Assembly (NCBI RefSeq): GCF_022682495.2
Contig: NC_071392.1
Span: 70,826,097 to 70,890,096 of the forward strand
Length of the DNA: 64,000 nt
Reading direction: 5' to 3'
From: Desmodus rotundus
Lineage: Eukaryota > Chordata > Mammalia > Chiroptera > Phyllostomidae
The translations under genes and the position numbers were made by a program. The stretch's first letter is position 1; the number at the start of each line of letters is the position of its first letter. The notes below the pieces were generated by a model. It saw nothing but the letters and a program-made list of their open reading frames with translations. It did not search any database and was not told where the DNA came from. Below are positions 14,431-27,640 of this stretch, in pieces.

Positions 14431-16458
14431 TTGTTTGCTTTTATATTATATTTTACTGATTATGTTATTACAGTTGTCCTGATTTTCCCTCTTTTGTCCC
14501 CCTCTACCGAGCACCCCCCAACTCCCTCAGATTATCCCCCCACCCTTGTTCATGTTCACAGGTCGTGCATGTAAGTTTGGCTGCTCCCTTTCCTGTACTG
14601 TACTTCACATTTCCAGGGCTATTCTGTAACTACCTACTGGTACTTCTTAATCCCTTCACTTCTCAGCCATTCTCCCATAGTCCCCCCCCCCCATCTCTTT
14701 ATCTTTAACCTTTGGCATTTGAATTATGATGTGTCTTGGTGTGTCCTCTTTGTGGCCATGTTGTTTGGGACTCTGTGCTTTGTGGACTTGCATGTCTATT
14801 TCCTTCACCAAATTAGGGAAGTTTCCTTCCATTATTTTTTCAAATAGATTTCCAAGTTCTTGCTCTTTTTCTTTTCCTTCTGGTACTCCTATGATGCGAA
14901 TGTTGGACCTCTTGAAGTTGTCCCAGAGGCTGCTTATACTATCCTCATTTTTTTGGATTCTCTTTTCTTCTTATTGTTCTGATTGGTTTTTTGCTTCCTT
15001 ATGTTCAAAATCATTGATTTGACTCTTAGCTTCATCCACTCTGCTGTTGATTCCCTGTAAATTATTCTTTATTTCAATTAGTGTTTAGTATTATCCTTCA
15101 TTTCTGACTGGATCTTTTTTATGCTATTGAGGTCCCCATTAAGTTCCTTGAGCATCCTTATAACCAATGTTTTGAACTCTGCATCTGATAGATTGCTTAT
15201 CTCCATTTCTTTTAGCTCTTTTTCTGGAGTTATTATCTGTCCTTTCATTTGTATCATGTTTCTTTTTCTCCTGATTTTGGCAGCCTTCCTGTGTTTGTCT
15301 CTATGTATTAGGCAGAGCTGCTTTGACTCCGTGTCTTGGTAGTGTGGCCTAATGTAGTAGGTGTCCTGCAGGGTCCAGTGGCACAGCTTCCCCTCTCACC
15401 CAAGCTGGATACTCAAGGTGGATCCTTCATGTGGGCTGAGTACGCCCTCCTCTCATAGTTGAGCCTTGATTGCTATTGGCAGGTCAATGGGAGGGATTTA
15501 CCCAGGCTAGTCAGCTGCAAGGATCAGTTGGGAACAATTACCACCAACCTCTGCCCTCTGTGGAGGATGAGCTGTGGGGGCAGGATGGTGGTACTCCAAC
15601 ATGGTCTACAGCTGCCCTGGGGTTTCCTGGGTGATGCAGGCCAAGATCAGCCCCCACTTGTGTTTTTCCTGGGGTCACCCTGCTGAATTATAAAGCAATC
15701 TGAGATTGCTGTTAATTGTGCCAGGCTTGGAGATTTCCAGACAAAGCCAAACTGTGAATGTAGGATGCTAGTTCTGGGCCTGGGGCTAAGTGAGCTTGGG
15801 TGGGCCCATAAATTGGGTGGGATGGAGTCTCTGGGGATCTCCAAGACAGATCAAACAGTGTTAGCTAGGTTGATGGAATCTTAGATACAGCACCAGTCTG
15901 CCATCTCTGTGGGGGAGAGCCCAGAAAATGGACAATGGCCTCTGACTGTCTTGATGCCAGATACCTCAGCCTCCCCTGTGTACATCACTGGTGCCCCTCA
16001 AGCTGCCTCCCTAGTGCTGGAGCCCAGAAAGAGTGAGTCTGAGTAGGTGAATCTGTGTGTGGGTTCTTTAAGAGGAACTGCTTGGGGGTCCAGTAATTTC
16101 TTCCACCATCTCAGTCTCAGCTGGTTTTGCAGCCAGAAGTTGTGGGGACTTATCTTTTTGTCACTGGAACCCTGGTTTGGGGGCCCTGGCGTGGGGCTGG
16201 GACTCCTCACTCTCAAGATAACCCTCCCAAATTTTTATCCACCACATGTGGTTGTGGGACCAGCATATTCCGTGTCTTCACCCCTCCTACCAGTCTGGAT
16301 GGATGTGGTTTCTTTAACTCCATCATTGTCTGACTTCCATTCAACTTGATTACTGTTGGTTCTGAGTGATGGTTGTTCTATAATTTAGTTGTAATTTTGC
16401 TGTGGTTGTGCAAAGAGGTGAGCCATGTCTGCCTATGCTGCCATGTTGACCTGAAGTC
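14431..16458 (-). mobile_element. Half-L1 (HAL1-type, ORF1-only LINE), antisense in ASB15 intron
   Basis: Read on the minus strand, the 5' end near 16458 and leader 'gcagcataggcagacatggc' match the leader of the sense copy at 28354. ORF1-like coding sequence follows at about 15350-14726 (antisense). It then passes directly into the 3' end, which terminates in the reverse complement of 'gattatgttattacagttgt'. There is no space for ORF2: no endonuclease or reverse transcriptase motifs occur between ORF1 and the 3' terminus. The internal gap relative to the sense copy also shows partial deletion around 14600-14720. Half-L1 families are known in mammals and are mobilised in trans by L1 machinery. 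Frames are broken, so it is inactive. Confidence 0.8.
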
Positions 16459-16674
16459 TCAAGGTGGAATATTTGTTAGGGAAGAAGATTAAAGTGGTAA
16501 TTTTTTTTTTAAAGATGGGTTTATTTTGCCTATTTTGGTAACAATTATTTTGCTTCAGTTGTTTTTGAAAAACATTATTTTCATTTAAAAAAGATAATCT
16601 AAATGTTTATAATCTCAAATGTAACATAAATATGATGTCTTTTATTTCTGAATTGAGTGATAGTTCACATTATT

Positions 16675-16885
16675 CAATGGTTACGAGGTACCAAGCACTT
16701 TTCTAATACTTTACATGAATTAATTTTTTTGGTCTTCAAACAACCGTAGGAGGTAGGTCCCACTCTTATCCACATTTCACAGCTGAGAATATCAGGTTCA
16801 CAGGGGTTAAGTGACTCAGCTAAGGTTACACAAGTACTAACTAGCAGAGCCAGGGTTTTAATCCAAGCTAACTGTGTGTCGTGCT
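16675..16885 (-). mobile_element. MIR SINE remnant, antisense
   Basis: The reverse-complement MIR core 'atttcacagctgagaatatc' is followed by 'ggttaagtgactcagctaag' and 'ctagcagagccagggtttta'. Intron from 16886 to 17492 has no other clear feature; 17207-17340 resembles an unclassified old repeat. Confidence 0.8.
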
Positions 16886-17419
16886 GCCCTTTCACTAGCT
16901 CATATTGCTGGGATAATGTATCAGCATTCAAACTGCAATATAATTAAAGTAAGAATTAAAAGTAAAGACTAACTCTGATATTTGGCATTAGGGTTTTTTT
17001 TTAACAAAATGTTTAGATGTCAGACACTGAAACAAACCTAAGAATCATGAACATGTGGAATCATTTGCATCAGATGTTTCCTGGATAATTTTTCATGAGA
17101 AAGATTTATAGAAGAGAGAAAAAGTAAAGAAATATACCTCTGTAATACTCAATTTTAAAAAAACAAGTAGGAGGAGATGTGAGTACTTGTTCTCTTAAAT
17201 CAAGTCCATTCATTCATTTAATGTACCCTAGTTGAAGATGCCCTAGGAGCCAGACTGTATTTCTGACACAGAGACAGACTAAACATCTGTATTCCTGGAG
17301 ATTACATGCTAGAGGGATGGTCTGGAAAGCTTAATTACAATTTGAATTTCACTTAAAGTCCCCAGTTGCTAACATGTGCATACCTGTTTTTCAGAATAAC
17401 ATCATTAATGCTATTCTAA

Positions 17420-17665
<246 letters not shown>

Positions 17666-17844
17666 TTTATAAATAATATTTTAAATGCCATTAAGAAGTA
17701 TTTAAAAATGTGATTCCCTAAGAACATTTCTTGGAATCATTTTACATCCTTAAGTGTATTTAAATCCATTGACAGTTTTAAAATGGGATCCTGTGTTCTT
17801 ATGAGAAAAGTGCATTTCCCATCTTTAAAAACCTTTACATTGTG
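17666..17844 (+). other. ASB15: Probable ASB15 3' UTR start
   Basis: AT-rich sequence directly after the stop codon. No canonical AATAAA is seen close by, so the cleavage site is undetermined. Confidence 0.5.
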
Positions 17845-18075
17845 ATTTTTAAAATTCAAGTATATTTGAGACACAATGTTATATTGGTTATATTAGTTCC
17901 AGATGGACAATATAGTGATGCCACATTTTTATACCTTGTAATGGGATCACCCTACTAATTCTAGTAATCATCTGTCACCGTGCAAGCTTAACAGAATATT
18001 ATTGATTATTTTCCCCTTCCCCTTTTCACCCATTGCCCCACCCCACCCTTCTGATAGCCATCCTCTGGACTACAT
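17845..18075 (-). mobile_element. Old L1 3' end, antisense
   Basis: Diverged relative of the element at 8540-8890: 'tatattagttccagatggac', then a 'gataaccatcctctggac'-like end near 18055. No coding potential. Confidence 0.6.
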
Positions 18076-18129
18076 TGTGATTTTTTAAAGCTAGTTAATA
18101 CTTTTTATTTGAATTTCTATTGATTTTCT

Positions 18130-19235
18130 TCACTTGCAAGAAGTCTTCAAATTCTCCCTATCAAGTGGCTCCTACAATATCTATCAGCAAGTCTCTCCTG
18201 TGTTTATAAAACAAAGACCTACTTTTTCAAACCACATCTTCAGCCAGTCCTTGGCCCTTCCTCTCCTTTTTCTCATGGCCAAACTGCATGAGAGAGCTCC
18301 TTCCTGCCTGCAGATTTACACACTAGAGCTGGCTTCTGCTCCCTCCACTGCCCTTCTCAAAGTCCTTAAACACTTCATGTTGCTAATTCCAATGAGCATT
18401 CTTCAGTCCTTTCAACTGATTCCTGCACCATCTGACACTTGCCTGCTCCCTCCTTGAAAATGTCTTCCCTTGGTTTCCAACCTTGGTGTCTTGGCTCTCC
18501 TCCCAGACTGCTTTTTCTCTGGCTTCTTTCTGCGTTGCTCATTTCCTCTAAGCTTTTTGTAATGTCTTAAGCCTTCTTCTTATGCTACATTATCTGGGAA
18601 ATTTCACCCATGTTTGCAGTTTTGATTACTACCTGTATACTCTTGACTACCACATTTATATCTGAAGTTCAGTCCTTTCTTTCTCTCGTGTGCCTGGAAC
18701 CTGTGTAGACAATTGCCCTAATGGTCATGAACACCAAGATACTTCAAGTTCGACATGTCCCAAATGAACTCATTATCTTCCTCCACCAAAAGGCTCCTTC
18801 TCTTACATTCTCTAGCTCAGTGGTTAATGCAGTTATCAATTCAGTTTCCCAAGTCAAAACCCTGGACATTCGTCTAGACCATCCAAATTTCCTTACCCAA
18901 TATAACAGATCACCAAACCCTGGTAAGTTTATCTCTTCAAATTATTTTCTACTCTGTTTCACTGATTTGGCCCTAATTCCAGCTCTTATCTCCATTTACT
19001 GAGATACTCTAGTGCTGGCTAACTGGCCTCCCTTCCTGCTGTCCTGCCTCACTCAACATGCATGCTACGCACAGTACCCCAGAATGAGCTTTTACAAATG
19101 TAAGTAGAGTTTCACTCCCCTGCCTAAAATTATTCCCATTGCTCATAGGATAAAGTCCAAATGGCCCCTCATGATTTAACTCCCTGTGTTCCTCCTCTGC
19201 CTTATCTCTTGATGTCTTTCTCAACCCTCCCCTTC
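18130..19235 (+). mobile_element. L2-type LINE remnant
   Basis: A long CT-rich stretch carries L2 hallmarks such as 'ttgctcataggataaagtcc' near 19140 and 'tctgccttatctcttgatg' near 19197. Short open frames within it are L2 debris, not host genes. Confidence 0.6.
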
Positions 19236-19389
19236 AACCATATTAAACACATTTTAGAAGTTTAATCTTTGAACAGTGACTCCCAGACTAATGTAAAATC
19301 TATACATCAGTAGTTTTGGTTTCACTAATTTTAAAAATAGGGTCATTTATTTAAATATATAGAGAGGATCCCAGATAGAGGGAGAAAAA

Positions 19390-19452
19390 AATGCATACAC
19401 ACACATATGTGTATATATACTAATACATATATATGTATAAACATATATACTA
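19390..19452. repeat. AC/AT dinucleotide-rich repeat
   Basis: Alternating CA and TA steps with interruptions. Confidence 0.75.
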
Positions 19453-19654
19453 CTATCACTGTCATTTCATAAAAGAGAAGCCATTTTAGTGGCAAGAATA
19501 AGGCAGCCTTAAACTTGGTTATTAAAATGGAATGACTTTAGCTTTGGAAAGACTTACCACACTATCTTCGTTTTCCCATTGATGGGTGAAAATTTCATTC
19601 TGGCTGAGCAAGTACCTTAGGTTCTTTGTTTGGGAAGCACTGCTGCAGTATAGG

Positions 19655-19995
19655 TCATGCTCTCTTGCACCTCAGGGGTCTTTACACTTTCTTTTCTCTC
19701 TGTCTGGAATCCTCTTTCCATCTCCTTCCTCCCCTCTCCACTGCTTACCCTTCAGGTCTCAGCGTGGATGTTGCTTCCTCTAGGATGGGAGGCTCCTGCA
19801 TAGCAATTCTCATGTGTTATCATAGGTGCCTCTGTTTGTTCTCAGTTGTCTGCCCCACTAGACTGGAAGCTCTGTGAGGGCAGAGTCTATGTCTACTTTG
19901 TTTTCCAGGGTTTTCTCAGGGCCAGATACATTCCCTAGAGCACAAAGAGAGTTCAAAAATTAGTCATGAAATATGTTAAATGAGTGAATGTTATA
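19655..19995 (+). mobile_element. L2-type LINE 3' end remnant
   Basis: Typical L2 terminal phrases are present: 'ctagactggaagctctgtga' near 19857, 'gggcagagtctatgtctact' near 19878 and a diverged 'atgagtgaatg' end. From 19996 to 20264 nothing is recognised. Confidence 0.7.
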
Positions 19996-20264
19996 CAAGA
20001 CCCAGACAAAATAACCAATGACTTCACGGTAAATGATAATTTTTAATCTCTGAATTGGTTATATAACCTTAATAATGTAATTATTTAGATTTATTTTCCT
20101 TAGATTTTAATGTTTTTCTTATGTTTATTTTTATCTTAAGCGTTACTACATTGTTTCAATTGTAATACCTCACTGGTTGTGAATTTTTCAAATTGTACTT
20201 AGTTTTAGTGTTCTTTGAGACATAAATAAGTATAAAAATTACTTGTACAATTATGGCTATAGTT

Positions 20265-20403
20265 TTAACCCTTTGCATTCCCAATAGCTATATTTTTATG
20301 TAAATTAGACTGCAATGTATTCAATTAGAGCCATAATGTTTTATGTATAGGATTTCATGATTCCTCTGTTGCTCTCCTACTCACGGTGAAAATGCATTGT
20401 TAC
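20265..20403. mobile_element. Possible degenerate piggyBac-like MITE
   Basis: The left end starts TTAACCCTTTGCATTCCC, resembling piggyBac terminal repeats, with TTAA as the target site. The right end read in reverse begins GTAACAATGCATTTTCAC, partly matching. The interior has no coding frame. The match is imperfect and could be coincidence. Confidence 0.3.
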
Positions 20404-23055
20404 CTGTAATGGTGCACTAAATAAATAAAAATATTAGCAAGAATGTAAGTTTGCCATGTGATTTCAGATATGAAATAAACTAAAGCTTTGACATTTTCTT
20501 TAATGTAGTTTATATAAATATATTCAAGAAATACATGGAAAGTAAATACATGAATTCATCGCACATGCTACAGGTTTTGAAAATGGTTCTTTTGGTATTT
20601 GTAAAGAAGGAGAAAAGTGTACCCTGTGAAACTGAGGCAATTGCTGCATGCCAAATGGATTTGATCTTTTTCTTATCACATCTTGAAGTTTGTTAGCAAT
20701 GTTTTTGTTTCTGAGTGGGCTGGATGGTAAGGAAAATTAATTTCTATCTAATTAGGACTCTGTTTCTCCAAGAATATGCCACTTTACCTGTGAGAGGGCA
20801 ATAGCTGCTCCTCCCTATGAGCCTTAGAAGAGCCCAAATTTTCTACCGTGGCGCCTGTTTGACCACTGTGAAATCAGTGTGGTAGTTTGCTTTCCATGCA
20901 GCCAAGATGGCATGGCTGTTTTGGTCACTGTGGATTCTATTTTGTATTGTATGGAAAGCCTGGGTAGAAAGAAGCAGATTTGAACTCTCATTAGAGAGTG
21001 TCTTGTTTAGTTTTTCCATAGGTGGTCTTTAAATAGTATTTCCATTTCCAACTTAAAATAATTTCATAAGCACATTGAAATCAAGTGGCTCCTGAAGAGT
21101 ACGGTTCATTTGGTTTCATTAGTCACAGGACATGTTTCCAGGCAATAGGATGACAGTGCAGAAAAAGTGAAACCGATGGTATAAACGTTGCACAGACAAA
21201 CCAGTACACATGCGTCAGGCAGCATGGAAACCACAAATGAGACGCAATGCTTCATGACACAGACAACCACACTTAAGCCTCATTATTGACCTTTTACCAG
21301 ACATTTCTACCCAAAGTCTGGTTTTAAGACACATCACTCTTATATATATTGTCACCTTCCAAATCAGAAATCATTTAGGAAATATAAAAACTGTAAACGA
21401 CTTCAAGGTACTTATGGGGTAAAATGAAACACTACCTGTATATATTCATACTTTCATACACAGTACACATGTGTGACACATACACATATACATATATACA
21501 TGCATCATGGTATGGCATATTAGCCATGCTGGAGGTAAGAACATGTACTTTGTAGTCAAGCGGAATGAGTTTGAACCAGGCTCCACCAATTATTAGCTGC
21601 TTGAATTTGAACAAGAGATGAGATAAATGTGTAAACATGTTATCTAACATAGAGTAAGTACACATGAAATGAGCTCTCATCATTATTACTTAGTGACAGC
21701 GATTAGTGCCAGAGTGGCAAAAGTTAGGAATCTTGGCTAATGGTTCAGGTCTGCAGATTGTCGTGCTTACATGTGAAAGTATGAAAAATAATGTTGGAGA
21801 TGTATATGGCATCTTACTAGCATCAATAAATATTTTGAGAAAATTCTCAGGACAAAAACAGCAGGGAATTGTCCCTAGCATGTAACCGCTCACATTTGCT
21901 TTTACTTAGTAAAGCCCCGATCGTCAATTGTTGAACAGGGAAGAAAGGGCTTCTCAGGGGAAAAGGTGTGTAGAAGGAATAGGCTTACTTGACCTCGGTG
22001 GCCTATGTTTTGTAACCTCAGGGAGTGCTAGAGATGTCTGGGGATTTGCTGTTTTTGGAAAGAGACAGCCTAGTAACTTGAATCTGGTCACTGGGAGCGC
22101 CTGACTTCTAAGGTTGGATTAGCCAGTGATTCCACCAGAGGCACTTGACGGGCACTAACATTCTGTGCTTCAGATTCCAGTAAACTGGGAACAGCCATTT
22201 CTCTTGCTTTGGAATTCTTCCATCCTGGATCTCCCGAAGAGATTTAAGATAAAACTTCTTGGAAGCAGCCTGTAGTGCTGGATAAGGTAGAAGGTGTGGA
22301 GGGCGCTAAATGTGATACTTACCCTGGGATTGAGTGGGTGTGAGATACCAGTATCAGGTTCTCTCTGTGTGAAGCAAAGTGTGTACTTCTTTTCTCAAGG
22401 AAGCTATTTTTTATGCTTGTGGAAGTCAAGTAACTAGACAAGACATTCAATGGTCAACAATCTATGTTTATGAATGTCTGAATATCCCTAAGGATCTAGT
22501 TATCCCAATTGGTTTAATACTGTTTCAGTGAAGTGATAACTTTAATCATCTTTGCCTGGATGATAGTAAAATTCGCTTAGGCTTGACTCATTGGAAGCCC
22601 TTCGACTGTGATTCCAGACCTTTCATCGGGGGCCTGCCTTTCAAAATCACCAGAGGTACCCAAGAGACTAAATTGAAGCTGAACTTTACTGAGTCTGACT
22701 CCTACAGTGATTCTAGGGTATCTGAAGACCCTCTCCTCAAACAAAGTCTTTTATTAGACTATTAAATATAAGGTTTAGAAAGCAAGAAAGAGAGGTAGAA
22801 TCAGTCACATTAAATCTTTTCTAAATAAGCTTTAGAAGGGAAAGACGGTGAGAACCCCAAGTCTATAGAAGAAAAATGGTCAATATTTCCTATGGATCAA
22901 AGGCTTAATTATTTGTTTTATGAATGTGGAAAGAATCTTAAGAAATATCTAGTTCACCTGAGTACATTCTGGAAAGACTACTTTAATAACATTGCCTTCA
23001 ACTTGTCCTGTGTTTCACAGCTCACGGTGCATTCTGCATACAACATCTCACTGGA
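20404..23055. other. Repeat-poor intergenic block between ASB15 and LMOD2
   Basis: Only a MIR-like fragment is recognised, at about 21535-21690 ('gtagtcaagcggaatgagtt', then 'gaaccaggctccacc'). The remainder looks unique, with mixed base composition and no convincing coding exon. Such blocks sometimes hold enhancers, but no specific factor site could be assigned with confidence. Confidence 0.5.
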
Positions 23056-23059
23056 TTCT

Positions 23060-23495
23060 TGCAGCTACTGGCAAGAATGTCCATCAGCTGGCAAATAAAT
23101 ACACACAATGTGGCATAACTATACAACAAAATAATATTCAGCAACCTGCTACAACATGGAGGAACCTCAAAAACACTAGGTGAAGTGAAAGAAACCGGAC
23201 ACAAATAACTATTATTATATGATTTCATTTACATAAATTGTCCAGACAAAGCAAATACAGAGAGATAGGAAACAGATTAGTGGTCCTCTGGGGCCGGGGG
23301 TTCGGAACAAAGGTTGGCTGCAAGTAGGCGTGGGGATCTTTTGTGGGGACTGGAAATGTGGTAAAATTGGATTGTAGTGATGGTTGCACAACTTGGCAAA
23401 TTTACTGAAAAACATCATTGAAGTTTACGCTTAAGGTGGATGAATTTTGGGGGATGTAAATTGCATCTGAATAAATCACTTTTAAAGAAGAATAG
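23060..23495 (+). mobile_element. L1 (old) 3' end, sense
   Basis: Contains the ORF2-distal and 3' UTR phrases of mammalian L1: 'aatattcagcaacctgctac', 'gaaagaaaccggacacaaat' and 'ggtaaaattggattgtagtg', ending in 'gcatctgaataaatcac'. Inactive fragment. Confidence 0.75.
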
Positions 23496-24940
23496 GAGTC
23501 TGTTTCTCACTGACAGGTGATGCCATGTTTATACGCTCACTGAGGCAGGCTAACTGAACAATGAAATCATCTGGCTCAGAGGAAAGCGCTTGGTTCTGGG
23601 GCGAGCAGCCCATGATTTATTAGTTTTGCTCTGCTGATAAGACCATTAAAAACAGACGATGAGACAATGTCAAGGGCGGCACAGTGCTTGCTGCTTTCAC
23701 CAGTGTTCTGGGCCTTCAACCCAGGCAAACACAGCCTGCTCTGCCAAACTCTGACATTTCCATGCTGGAGGTAATATGACTTCTGCACATCATCATCATT
23801 ATTATTTACAAACACACAAAAACATACAAACTGAGAGCTAAAAGAGTGAAGGTTTCCTGTCCTATTAAGGGCATGAATTGACAAGGAATCATATTACTGG
23901 TGGAATGGGTCTTTAGTAACACCCTTGACAACTAGCTCTGATTCCCTGGGGTGTAGCAGAAAGGACAAGGAGGAAAAGGGGGGACGTCATTCGGAATGGG
24001 TGCCAAGGGAAAATCAGAGAAGGCAAACATTCAAAAGGCTACGGGTCTCTGGAGCACAGGGGAACTGTGGAAGTAAAGGTCAGTGAGGAACTGTGAGTCT
24101 CTGTGAAAAGACAGTGCCTTAGATTTTCAGGATAAAATTGTAAACAGAAAAGCTCAGGAACAAGATACCAGTTCTCAAGCACTAACTGTCCCATTATTGG
24201 ACACACCGAGTCCCCATATTCCTGTACTTTGACACTGAAGTTACCTCTGCAGCCCCTCTTCACAGCCGGATCTCAGCTTTATGGCCCTGTAAGGTTCCAC
24301 TTCCCTATAGGACTTAAAGTTTTCTAAAGTGACAGTTGCCCTGAACCTGAGGAGAGCCCTCCCAGGGAAAAGATCCGTCTTGGATGCTGACCCTCCACAT
24401 CCTTCCTCCTGATACCACGGTGAGCAAATCATACAAAACCATAATGTCAGCACTTTCCTGTCAGGGTTACAGGAAACTCGTTGCAGAAATGAATGACTGC
24501 CTCAGACCTGTACACCTCAAGTACAATTTCCTTTATTAGAACTTCATATGATACATATCAAATCTCCCCATTTCATGAGTGGAATTCCTTCTTGATGCTC
24601 TGCAGCATAAGATGAAAGAACTGATTCATAAAATTCAGCTGTTCTTTGCTGGTTTCTGACTTTTTTCTGGAAATCGCTTTTCTTTTGTCTTTACAGTTTT
24701 AACATTATCAAAAATGGGTCCCTTTTCCTGCATGGGACTCATTTTTAAGTTTCTGAATTAGTTTGGCAAAGGATAATTGAATCTACTAGACATAAGGTAA
24801 AGCATTAGATGCTCAATTAAAAATGTTTGACTTTTCTATCTGTCTTTCATTTTGGCACATTTCAAAATGACAGACTAGCAAATCTCAACATGACAAGTGG
24901 CTTGGACTTTTGAAACATGACTGTAATTACCAGTTACTAG
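23496..24940. other. Intergenic sequence, nothing recognised
   Basis: Several short open frames occur on both strands, but none shows splice context, domain signatures or codon bias. No clear repeat was identified. Confidence 0.5.
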
Positions 24941-24944
24941 TCGG

Positions 24945-25155
24945 GTATACTCAAAAGAAACTTTTTAACCTCTCAGAACCTCAAAACTCATTTTCATCCT
25001 TTGTAAAATGGAAGTAATAGTACCGATGACGTCAAGTGTCGCCTCACACACACTAAGTGGTATCTATACACAATAATTAAATAGGATCATATTACTGCGT
25101 TAGACTGCTTGGCACATTGTATGTAAAAGCATTTTGTAAACTATAAATATTACAC
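24945..25155 (+). mobile_element. MIR SINE remnant
   Basis: 'ttaacctctcagaacctcaa', then 'catcctttgtaaaatggaag', then a 'gtaaaagcattttgtaaac' tail. These appear in MIR order. Confidence 0.7.
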
Positions 25156-25573
25156 AATTGCAAGATATTGTTATAAATAGCTCTAATAATTTTAAATTTG
25201 ACTCATGCTCACTACCACAAGCTGGCATAGCTGGGGGATTTGCTTGGCTGCCAAGACTGAGAATGAAGACTTGATAAGGGTAGTGCCAGTTCTCATCTGA
25301 TCCCTGGGGCCTGCTTGGTTGTTGTCTGCCCAGAGCCTGACCTTAGCCTGACATTCCCCCGGGAGCCTCTCTCTGGGTAGCTGACAAGCTCCCTCCGACA
25401 GACTGAGTGAAGTCGGAAGCTTAACTTCCTTAGAGGCCATAACTTTAGCAGCCTTCTGGCAAAACAGCGTAGGCAATGTTGAAAACCCAAATCCTTCTGA
25501 GTAAGTGGGAAACATGTTACATCTAGTCCAGGAAGCAATCTTGCTCCTGTACAGTGAGAGGGATTATAAAAGC

Positions 25574-25612
25574 CTTATAAAAAAAAAAAAAAGAAAGAAA
25601 GAAAAAGAAAAA
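25574..25612. repeat. A-rich / (AAAG)n simple repeat
   Basis: A run of A followed by AAAG and AAAAAG units. Confidence 0.85.
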
Positions 25613-27025
25613 GGCAGGGGTAGAGGGAGGATGAAATTAAAGCTCAGCTTCTTAACAGCAGATAGAGCCTGGACACTTGTGAGAATAAGAGAATTTCCAG
25701 TTTCCCCACTTGGCAAATGAAACTATAGCATATGCTTTTCATGCTTCTTCATCAGCAAATTGGGGACAATTTAAATTAAAAAGCATCCATGAAATGAAAA
25801 AAAAATGCCATCATGAACTATAACATGTAGTGGCCAGTTGGGCTCGGTCATTAGTTTGGGGGCCACACTCAAAGGAAGAGTGACTGTGAAGCAGAAGATT
25901 TCAGGTCACTGTGAGCATTGGGGTTCCCAGGAACAATGAGTAGAATGTGTGTGGATGGTGGTAGGGAGGACAGAGAAGTCAGGTTACAATTAGGAAGCAT
26001 TTCCCTATAAGCACTTCTGGAAACTGCTTAAGATCTTAGAAGAAAGAAGCTCAAATCACCTTAGACTTCATCTTTTGTAATGATTCTATTATGTTTTAAC
26101 AGTCTCATTTTCTTAACTAGTTTTTTATTTATAATTATATTATTCTTAAAGAAGCCCTCCATCTACCCCTGTGTACACTACAATTGATCTGGTTCTGATA
26201 GTTTAAAAACCTAAGTCCTGGATACATAATAACTATTCTAGGTCCTGGATGCAGTGAATGGGTAAAGAGGGCCCTTTCCTCTGGAGAAAACACCTTTCTG
26301 GTTAAGACCAATTCAAAACAAGCGATCCCTGGTGGGAAGCTGCCATGAAATGGAGTTTTGTGGGAGCTGGAGAACTAAGCTGATCTCAGAATCAGAAAGA
26401 TCTCCCCATGAGAGTGTTACTGAAGACCCAAGAGAGTGTGGGAGGCACTTGTTGGGGACTGCTCTGTGTGGTTTCCCAGACTGTAGCCCGGCAAGAGCAA
26501 GCCCTGAAAGGGGCTAGTAAGTCTCCCTGGAAAACCAGGTAACACAGGTGGCAAACATGACCTGACTCTAACATCCAGGGTTCCCATGGGAACTAGGCCT
26601 GATAAATACATTGTATCCTTTCAAGCTTGCTCTGCTTTGTTTTGTATAGCTCTGGTGATATAAATGGGATGTTTAAGTTCAAGGCACAAGGAGTTTACTC
26701 CTTTATCTCATGAATCACATCTTAAAGACCCTCTGGCATCAGCATGACTAACAGATCCTGACCTATGACAAATCTGTGTTCATTCAATTGTTATCTATAG
26801 ATAATACCTGTTTTTGTACGACTATAGTCTTTTTGAGATTGTTTGATGAGCTATGCATGTATACACCTACACATACCATTCCCAATAAAAGCCATTTGGG
26901 AGAAGGGATCAGGGTGTTCTCCATGAGAGGGAATCACCACCCCTTTTCCCACCAGAACAGCAAGATTGTGTCTGGGATGACTTATTTCTCATCCAAGGCA
27001 GATGGGAGGAGCACTGTGGGCTGGA
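25613..27025. other. Intergenic sequence, nothing recognised
   Basis: Unique-looking sequence with only short, unsupported open frames on both strands. Confidence 0.5.
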
Positions 27026-27029
27026 GTTC

Positions 27030-27640
27030 CTCCCACAGGCACTGACAGTCCAGGCACAAGGGGGAACATATGCAATGGCTTGGGGATGGAACACATGTGG
27101 AGTTCAGAAACCCAGTGTGGCTCCAGTGTGAGAGCTGGAGGAAGTTGAGGCTGGAGAGGTGAGCAGGTCCTGGTCCTGGGCAGGGTTAAAGATTCTGACT
27201 GAAGCACAATGGAAGCCATTTACAGGTTTTAGGCAGAGAATGACCCATTGATTTGTGTTTGCCAAAAGTAATCTGGCTGTATTGTGGGAAAGGGGAAAAT
27301 GTCCAGTCATGATGCATCAGGGAGTTAGTGTTGCAGTTAGTGAAGAAAATGAGGACAACAATCTAGCCTTTAGTTGACACAAAGGGGAATAGTAGACATG
27401 AAATAGGATTCAAGAGCTTGTGAGCGAGCTTGGCAATGTTGGTGAGAGGAGGAGCCAGAGAGAGCACCTCTACCCCAGCACCTGAGCGGACAAGGATGCC
27501 ATTTTCAGAAACATGGCAGCCAGGTTTGGGGGTGAGAAGGCAGAAAGAGGGAAAGGAACTTACTGGTTTGAAGCAGGCTGAGTTTTAGATGCCAGTGAGA
27601 CACCCAGATGGAGATTTTCTAAGTATTTTCATAAACATTC
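27030..27640 (+). mobile_element. Unclassified ancient mammalian interspersed repeat
   Basis: Phrases such as 'gaagccatttacaggtttta', 'ggcagagaatgacccattga' and 'taatctggctgtattgtggg' match a widely dispersed old mammalian repeat whose name I cannot fix. Related wording occurs near 46730-46880. From 27641 to 28340 nothing else is clear. Confidence 0.4.
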
